The position numbers and the translations under genes were made by a program. From NCBI GenBank assembly GCA_023159155.1, contig JAJNNX010000055.1:186001-250000 (forward strand): a stretch of DNA of 64,000 bases, in the 5' to 3' direction. Numbering within the stretch: the first letter of the stretch is position 1; each line of letters opens with the position of its first letter. This document shows, in pieces, positions 57,988 to 64,000 of this stretch. Below the pieces are notes generated by a model, which was not told the origin of the DNA, did not search any database, and saw only the letters and a program-made list of their open reading frames with translations. Source of the stretch: Ustulina deusta (taxonomy: Eukaryota; Ascomycota; Sordariomycetes; Xylariales; Xylariaceae).

Positions 57988-58589
57988 GGGCACTCCCTCG
58001 CTCAACCCAATTTATCCGTGCGTCGCATTCCGTACCTCACAAGTATAATGATGCCCGCCAAGATGGTTCCAACGATCGAGGAACTTGAATTCTACGATGT
58101 CGAACAAATGAGTGGACCAATATCATGAAAAACTACAGCAAGGCGATCAAGCAGACTACGCGGGAAATACAGCGGCAAACAAAGTTGGCCATTCTTTTTG
58201 AGGTATCCTTTATTCGTCCATGACACGCAATCGTCGTACAAGTAGGTACCTAGTGTACTATACTCGGAGGTAGAAAGTAAATGAGTAAACAATCATCCCA
58301 TCCTGCCCCCCCACCAAATGCGATAAGACACAACAAGGTCCGATGCCATCTGAAATGATCTTGGTCTGGTATAATAATGCCTTGCCTTGCCTTGCCTAAT
58401 ACCCCGGCACAAAAAGCAAAATGAATACAACATGAATCGATCAAACGGTGCCAATGCCTGTGAACAAATGCCACCAAACCATCCGTCCAAAACGCCCCCC
58501 AATTCCAGTAGGTGTAGTGCAGGAGTCCTTTCCTAGGTGATCGTCTATTTAACCTAGAGACGGAAACATCAAATGCAACCCCTCTCTCA
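57988..58589. other. Convergent 3' region between Fta1 and Mbp1-like genes
   Basis: 600 bases with both 3' untranslated regions, a small CCTTG pentanucleotide repeat (58379-58398) and a single TAGGTACC word near 58242. No gene seen. Confidence 0.6.
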
Positions 58590-61341
58590 TTATGCTATGG
58601 TGTCAACGCCGCCGAGGAACCTCCTAATCCGGCCAACTTCGAGATCGCCCTTTTCGCTCTCGACAGCCCGCACGAGACCATCTAAGACCGTGTCGACCTC
58701 GTCTTCTAATGTGCCCGTACACAAGGCCACGACCTTGCGGTATTTGATTTCGATGTCTTTGCTACGACTTTTCAGTGATGCTACGCCCGTTCTCGTCAGT
58801 TCTGTACGGTTCTTGAGGGCCTGTATCCGAGCCCGCAAGACGGTAGCACTAGGTATGGATCCGTCGTCTCTCCTCTCTTCGTGGCTGTCGAGCGATGGGA
58901 GAGATTGGAGGTCTGCCTCCCAGGATATACTACTCTCGTCTAGGGGCCCTTGGCTTTGCTCGAGCTTAGCGAGGCGTTTCTGTTCCTCCTCCCGGCCACG
59001 TGACAAGTTGAATACCTTCTGCCGAGTGAGTAATTGGGATCTTACTGCCGTCTGTAATGAGTCAAGGGTCCTCCGGGCATCGTTCAGTTGTGTAGACGTA
59101 GATCGTAATGTAGCATGCAATGAGTCGAGATCCGTTTGTTTCTTTTTCACTTCTGCTTGGAAACTGTTCGAGGTTTCGTTGAGGAGATGCGTGATAGCTA
59201 GTGAATGTCAGTACACATCTTTGTAAGAAGAAACCACACAATACCCACAAGTAATGATATCGTCGCTGCTCTCGCGGCTCATGTTGCCGCTTCCGACAAC
59301 CTTGGTAATACCGCCATCTACCGCATCGCCATTCAAGCCATTGAGGCCATTCTCGCCACCCTCACTGCCAACGCCAAAGTCGGATGGTCGCAATCCGGCT
59401 GCATTAGCGATGTTGGGATCCGCCCCGACCTCGAGCAATTGTGATATGATGCTCCTGTTACCCACACGCGAGGCGATACCCAGGGCTGTGTCACCCGACT
59501 TATCTTGCGCGTTAACAATCTCACTCATAAATCGTCCAATGCTCATTTTCGGTGCAGCTCCAGCACTGACATTTGCTACTGTAGTCTGGCTACTAGGAGC
59601 ACTCCCATGCCTCACCACCCACTCAAGAAGGCTCTCTAGATAATATCTACTCGAATGGCTACGGCCCTTGACGGCGCTCGACAGAGCGATGTGATGCAAG
59701 ACAGTGCGCCCCCGCTTATCCCGAATTTCAATCGTATTGCCCAAAACGTCAAGCAGCTCTGGAAATGATACTTGTTCCGAGTTGTTGGTGACCGCCGAGG
59801 CTCGCATTAAGGCTGTTTCGCCAGAAGCATTAACTCTGCAGGGGTTTGCGCCTGCCGAGATCAGGGCGCGGAGTAGGGACATACGGGCTAGCGTGGCGGC
59901 CCAATGTAAGGCAGTGTTGCTTGAGGCATCAATGGGCGAATCAAGATCAACAGGGCTTAATGACTGGAGAGCCTCGATTGGTACGTAGTCTACATCATTT
60001 GTCCCTTTATCCATGAACAAGCTCATGAGTAAACCACGCTTGCGTTCAGCCTCCGGGGAGAGATCAAACGGTAAAGGAGGGAGGAAGTTTGCGTCGGGAT
60101 CATGCGTGTGTATGCCAGCCTGAGAGTAGACAAACGACTCATTTGGCTCTGTGGGCGATCCTGGATAGTTGTTGGCGTACATCTCCATGGATTGCGAGGC
60201 GTATCCGAAGCTTTCGGACGGTGTAACAATCCGTTGGCGTTTGCGTGGTGGTTCGTCGCCTGTCAGTACCTGCGTGGTTTGTGTGGAATAGGCCGGGTCC
60301 ATACTTTGCCCGTAGTCGGAAGCAAAGCTTTGCTGCGAGTTGCCTGGGAAATCGTCTACATTCTGCAATGAGGGTTGACGGCTAAAGCTCGGCGGTCTCG
60401 TCGGTCCCGTTGGTCCATTGCGACTCCTCGGGCCAGGCGAGTCAAACCGGGCCTTGCTGATAGCAGCGACCGCGTTGGATGCCGTGCTCGAGATGTTTTT
60501 GAAAAAGGTACCTGACACGCCGTTTGAGCGACCATCGTTGCCAGCGCTGTACATGCGTTTCCTCTGAGCGGCCATCGCCTGCTCTTTTGTGGGGGTATTC
60601 AAGTCGCCTCGACCGGCAACGCCACCGTCTTGGCCCATATCGTAGGTCAGGAGCGGACGCAATAGTTCCTCGACGTGATACTGTTTGCACACTTCCACGC
60701 CTCGCTCGAAACGAATCCATGTACCCTGGTATTTCCCGTAGCCGCCCTGGACTTTTTCGTGTTCGCCCGTCTGGATCTCCTTTTCCAGGATCTTGGTACG
60801 TTTCCCCTTATCTATCCGGGCAACTTTTAATATCTGTGTCGCATTAAGCCAGCTGTCGTTGCGGCGACGCATAACAGCCACATTATTGACCTCCATCTCG
60901 TATACATCAACGCCGGAATAAACAGCCTGTAAAACACGGGTTAATGCGCTGCGAAGGGATAACCGGGTAGACAGAAAAGAGGATGCGACTGACTGAGTAG
61001 ATAATGCGCGGGGGATCCCGGCCATTCCCCCGGGGATGATCAGGCAATTGGTGCCGAGAAAACTGGGGTTGTGACTGAGGTTGGCTCATAGCGAAGGACT
61101 GTTGGGAAGACAGTTGCGACTGCGGTTGGGACATTGTGAGATCTCTGCCGGCGGCATCAAAGCTGCTGCTCCGGCCAGCTGTGGCAAGGGTTGGTGGAGG
61201 TACCGAGGAGAAGGATCTCTGGTGGGCACCTGAGGAGGGCGGGCGAGACGAGGACGAAGGCGCAATGGTGGCGCCCGGAATTGTTGTCGGGTCGGAGTTC
61301 GCAGTTTGCTGCTGACGGGCCGTGACAATGGTCGAGGCCAT
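58590..61341 (-). CDS. Mbp1/Res-type APSES-ankyrin transcription factor (MBF subunit)
   Basis: Model: exons 61341-60994, 60926-59249 and 59197-58590, 877 aa, all phases consistent; introns 67 and 51 nt. The KilA-N/APSES DNA-binding domain is at about residues 117-212 (YEMEVNNVAVMRRRNDSWLN, ATQILKVARIDKGKRTKILE, GKYQGTWIRFERGVEV). Ankyrin repeats follow in residues about 447-640 (SNTALHWAATLARMSLLRAL, DKSGDTALGIASRVGNRSII). The last exon encodes a coiled coil (KKKQTDLDSLHATLRSTSTQ) and a C-terminal helical region. This order is that of Mbp1/Swi4/Res proteins, which with a Swi6/Cdc10-type partner drive G1-S transcription at MCB-type sites. A Gln/Ser-rich N-terminal exon (QPQSQLSSQQSF) precedes the domain. 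I start at 61341 rather than four codons upstream. Which paralogue it is cannot be settled here. Confidence 0.9.
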
Positions 61342-63277
61342 GAAGGGGCGCACGGAATGTCGCTCGAGAAATCACTCACTGGGGGCGGGGAGAAGTCGAG
61401 GGCCACGACAGCAAGGGGCCTATACGAGAGGATATTAGAGTCGGGTGCAATTGCGACTGCGGTTACGTCAGGAGTAGCATTCGCAAAGGATATGGTACGT
61501 TGTAGTTGGAAGAGTTGCAGCAGGAGTGGTGATCGTTGTCGTTCGCTATCTTCGGTGTGGATAGATAGCTGGGGTATCAAGTCCGGTAGGTACTGGATCG
61601 AGGCGACGAGGTGATGAAGCAAGGGAGGCGCATAAGACAGACAGGCGGTCGACTCGAAACGAAGAAAAAAAATTGAATCGAGTGAGTGAGACAGACAGAG
61701 GCGCGGTGACAAAGGCAGCAAGCGCATGCACGCATGGGCAGAATCACAAGTGGGTGCAGGCCATACCACGAAGCCAGGGAGATAATGAAACAATAGGCAG
61801 GGTGGGGAGCCAAGGAGGCACATATGTCGGTAGAGATATCTCATATAATAGAGGTACTTACGCAGGTATGGGTGTTTCTTGCAGAAAACAGCCGAGTTTG
61901 CTTGCTACATGGATGATGACGGATGGTGGTGACAATGCGACAAGGAGAAGAAGGGGAAGGGGGAGAAGGAGAGGAGAGGAGAAGAATAGCCTAGATGGAT
62001 GGCAATCGGAGTGGAGGCAAAAGAAAAGACAGGTAGTGGGAGTGGGCGTGAGAGTGAGAGTGAAAGTGAGTTACCACATTGCAAATGCAGTGCACATGTG
62101 AGGGAAGCAGTTACTATCTAGTCTAGGTAGGTAGGCGACCTGCGAGGAGGTGGTAGGTAGTTGAGGTGGTGAGAGACGACGAGATTAGTGCCGTTAGGTA
62201 TGGGGTAGGGATGAGGCGGCCGACGACCTGAGGGTCTCTGGCAACTGGCAAATGGCAAAATGGCAAATGCCAATTTTGGATTCAAGCTACCGATGCACAG
62301 GCTCTGCTTGCTCGGCGATGGAAACGCCAGTCCCAAGCTTGGCACACGAGATTCAATTAAAGAGTGAGTATTGGGAATAGTGTAGGTCAGGGTCTGGACG
62401 TGTCACTTTCGTGTAGAGGGCGCGTAGAGGGACGCGTTCGGCTGAACCGTCTCGGTCCCGGGCTTGGTCTTGGTTTCGGTCGGAGTGATGGATGGGTGCA
62501 GCAGCAGCAGCAGCAGGTGCAGAATCCCAATGCAGGTGTAGGCGTCGGTGTAGGTGTCGGGAGGTACTCCTGTAGGGTGTACAGGAGGCAGAGAAACAAG
62601 AGTCTCTTCGCCTTAGGTACATCTCTTTCCTCTCGCACACACATACACTTCCGAGGTAGATAGGTACCTACCTTGAGTGCCTAAATAGGTACTACCAATT
62701 GCAACATATATGCAGGGTAGGAGGTATGTTTGTGGCCTGTACTACCTAATAGGTAAGGGCTGATACAGCACATTGCCTATCTGATAAAGGATTGTCAAGA
62801 CAAAGCAGACGTGATAACCCAAAGAACCAGTGGATGTGTCCTGCAAGCGAGAGTGGGCGCATCTGCGTGTGCGTGGGCGCATGGATCCGGTAAGGTCCAT
62901 TGGTCCTGTTGAACCTGGTCAGTACCTACACTACCTACAACACCACTTAATGTACATGTAGTACTTATGTAAGCATGCTCTCTTGCGATAAGAGTACAGA
63001 TAAGAATTCCTACATACATCCCGATTATCATGTTTGGCTCACAAACCTCTCTATACTGCCTACCTTACCCACATACCTGCACTAGGTATTACTTACAGTA
63101 CATACTGTATGCTTAAGATTGAATGCCCCCATGTACCCAGTTATGTCGACACTGCTGAACTGTACACTACATAGGTACTCGAGGTTTGAATCCTCCATCC
63201 ACGGTCATTCTGACGGGTAGATAGTATATACATGGTACTCCCCTTCGCATATCATGTTCCTGCAAGAATAAATCGCC
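61342..63277. other. Divergent region upstream of the Mbp1-like and LYR genes
   Basis: 1.9 kb. It includes a purine-rich tract (61942-61986), a GCA repeat (62497-62516) and TAGGTAC words (62112-62132, 62650-62760, 62920-63180). The part nearest 61342 is probably the 5' leader of the Mbp1-like gene. No open frame shows a domain. Confidence 0.55.
62640..63180. repeat. TAGGTAC/GTACCTA word cluster
   Basis: AGGTACCTACC, TAGGTACT, GTACCTACAC and related words recur over about 540 bases in the promoter region of the LYR gene. Confidence 0.65.
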
Positions 63278-64000
63278 ATGCCGCTTCAGATCCCCCATCC
63301 ACAAACTCCTCTCCATCTCTACCGCCATCTCCTCCGCGAATCCACCTACCTCCCAGCTCTCTGCCGGCCATGGATCACCTCGCGTATCCAACAACGAACC
63401 CGTGACTGTTGCCATAAGAACCCACCGGCGCCCTATGTCGCAGAGGCGCATTCCTCCCTCCGGTATCTGCGCTCTGTCAATGCCGGCAGTATCAAGCGAC
63501 TGGAGCACCTCTGCTTCATGGCCACCGGTCGTGTCGGCAAGCGAAGACGCATCCTGGCCACTTCACAGCTTGGCCAGCCTCCTCCCTCGGACACCGCCGA
63601 GTTGGAACGAACCCGCGTTGACCACGTTCTCGCTTCTTCCTCCTCCAACCGCACGCCTGATGGCACAAACACCGCCGCCACCGCTGCTGCTGCACCGCAC
63701 AAGCACGATTGGCTCGAGAACTGGTCTCTCGACATGATCCGCGCCCTCGCCCAATCTCAGGTCGCCCAGCAAGCCCGTGATTGGCCCCAGAGCATGCGCC
63801 GCGTCTTGGATACCAAGCACATCACCAGCGGCACGAACTGCCTCGGCCGACCCTTTCGCCCCAAGCTGGTTCGTAACAAGCTCAAGAGACATTGGGCCAA
63901 CGTCCTCAAGCAGCTCCTGCCTCCACTGCCTCGTGGTGAATGGGACCACCTAGCGTCCCTAGTCCAGAGCGACGCGAGTGCTGCCGAGTTGAAAATCCCC
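63278..64000 (+). CDS. LYR-motif protein, Cup1-like (partial, runs off the window)
   Basis: Frame open from the ATG at 63278 to the last base (241 codons), with no stop. Near the N-terminus it reads TPLHLYRHLLRESTYLPALC, with the LYR tripeptide, a following Arg/Leu helix and TSRIQQRTRD where relatives have an Arg-Phe segment. This matches the N-terminal domain of Cup1-like LYR proteins of fungi. Further on, HDWLENWSLDMIRALAQSQV and FRPKLVRNKLKRHWANVLKQ are helical and basic. LYR proteins are small mitochondrial-matrix adaptors that bind acyl carrier protein and assist respiratory complex or Fe-S assembly; the Cup1-like members are linked to mitochondrial copper homeostasis in fission yeast. 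The Met has the favourable context CGCCATGCC. Length and C-terminus are unknown because of the window edge. Confidence 0.75.
   Translation, partial: MPLQIPHPQTPLHLYRHLLRESTYLPALCRPWITSRIQQRTRDCCHKNPPAPYVAEAHSSLRYLRSVNAGSIKRLEHLCFMATGRVGKRRRILATSQLGQPPPSDTAELERTRVDHVLASSSSNRTPDGTNTAATAAAAPHKHDWLENWSLDMIRALAQSQVAQQARDWPQSMRRVLDTKHITSGTNCLGRPFRPKLVRNKLKRHWANVLKQLLPPLPRGEWDHLASLVQSDASAAELKIP

Overview
The window is nuclear DNA from a filamentous ascomycete, most likely a Sordariomycete. Genes are split by short spliceosomal introns (about 50-330 nt) with GTAAGT-type donors and CTAAC or CTGAC branch sites. The gene set is typical of Pezizomycotina: a HET-domain protein, an NRPS-like A-T-R enzyme, a MedA-type developmental regulator, an Mbp1-type cell-cycle factor, a 2EXR protein and a Cup1-like LYR protein. 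Intergenic DNA carries clusters of TAGGTAC/GTACCTA words, which I associate with this class. All exon coordinates were worked out by hand from splice signals and reading frame. No transcript data or searches were available.

Layout. 1-2351: no gene recognised. 2352-6382 (-): large unrecognised protein with an N-terminal membrane part and a long Pro/Ser-rich part. 9178-14127 (+): accessory block with a four-repeat ZZ zinc-finger protein and a HET-domain protein. 15228-21998: short-chain dehydrogenase (-) facing away from an NRPS-like reductase (+), possibly a small metabolite locus. 23646-28575 (+): GYF-domain protein. 29732-32884 (+): Emw1/TTC27 TPR protein. 35070-37316 (-): MedA-family regulator with a puzzling coding-like segment just upstream. 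About 37.8-50.2 kb: 12 kb without a credible gene, apart from a decayed Zn2Cys6 domain. 50189-51174 (-): Met8 siroheme synthase, divergent from Vac1/Pep7 (52107-54083, +). 54384-55535 (-): 2EXR protein. 56320-57987 (+): Fta1/CENP-L kinetochore protein. 58590-61341 (-): Mbp1-like APSES/ankyrin factor. 63278->64000 (+): Cup1-like LYR protein cut by the window edge.

How the genes relate. The right half is mostly conserved housekeeping and regulatory genes. The 9-22 kb block is accessory: a glycine-rich-helix/ZZ-repeat protein beside a HET protein suggests a self/non-self or cell-death locus, next to a possible small-molecule locus. The most interesting signals are: (i) two homologous introns, in the 2352-6382 gene and in the dehydrogenase gene, that look like introner-like elements; (ii) the ZZ repeat array, in which all four repeats are split by a phase-1 intron at the same codon; (iii) the ZZ/HET pair; and (iv) a spliced open frame immediately upstream of medA.
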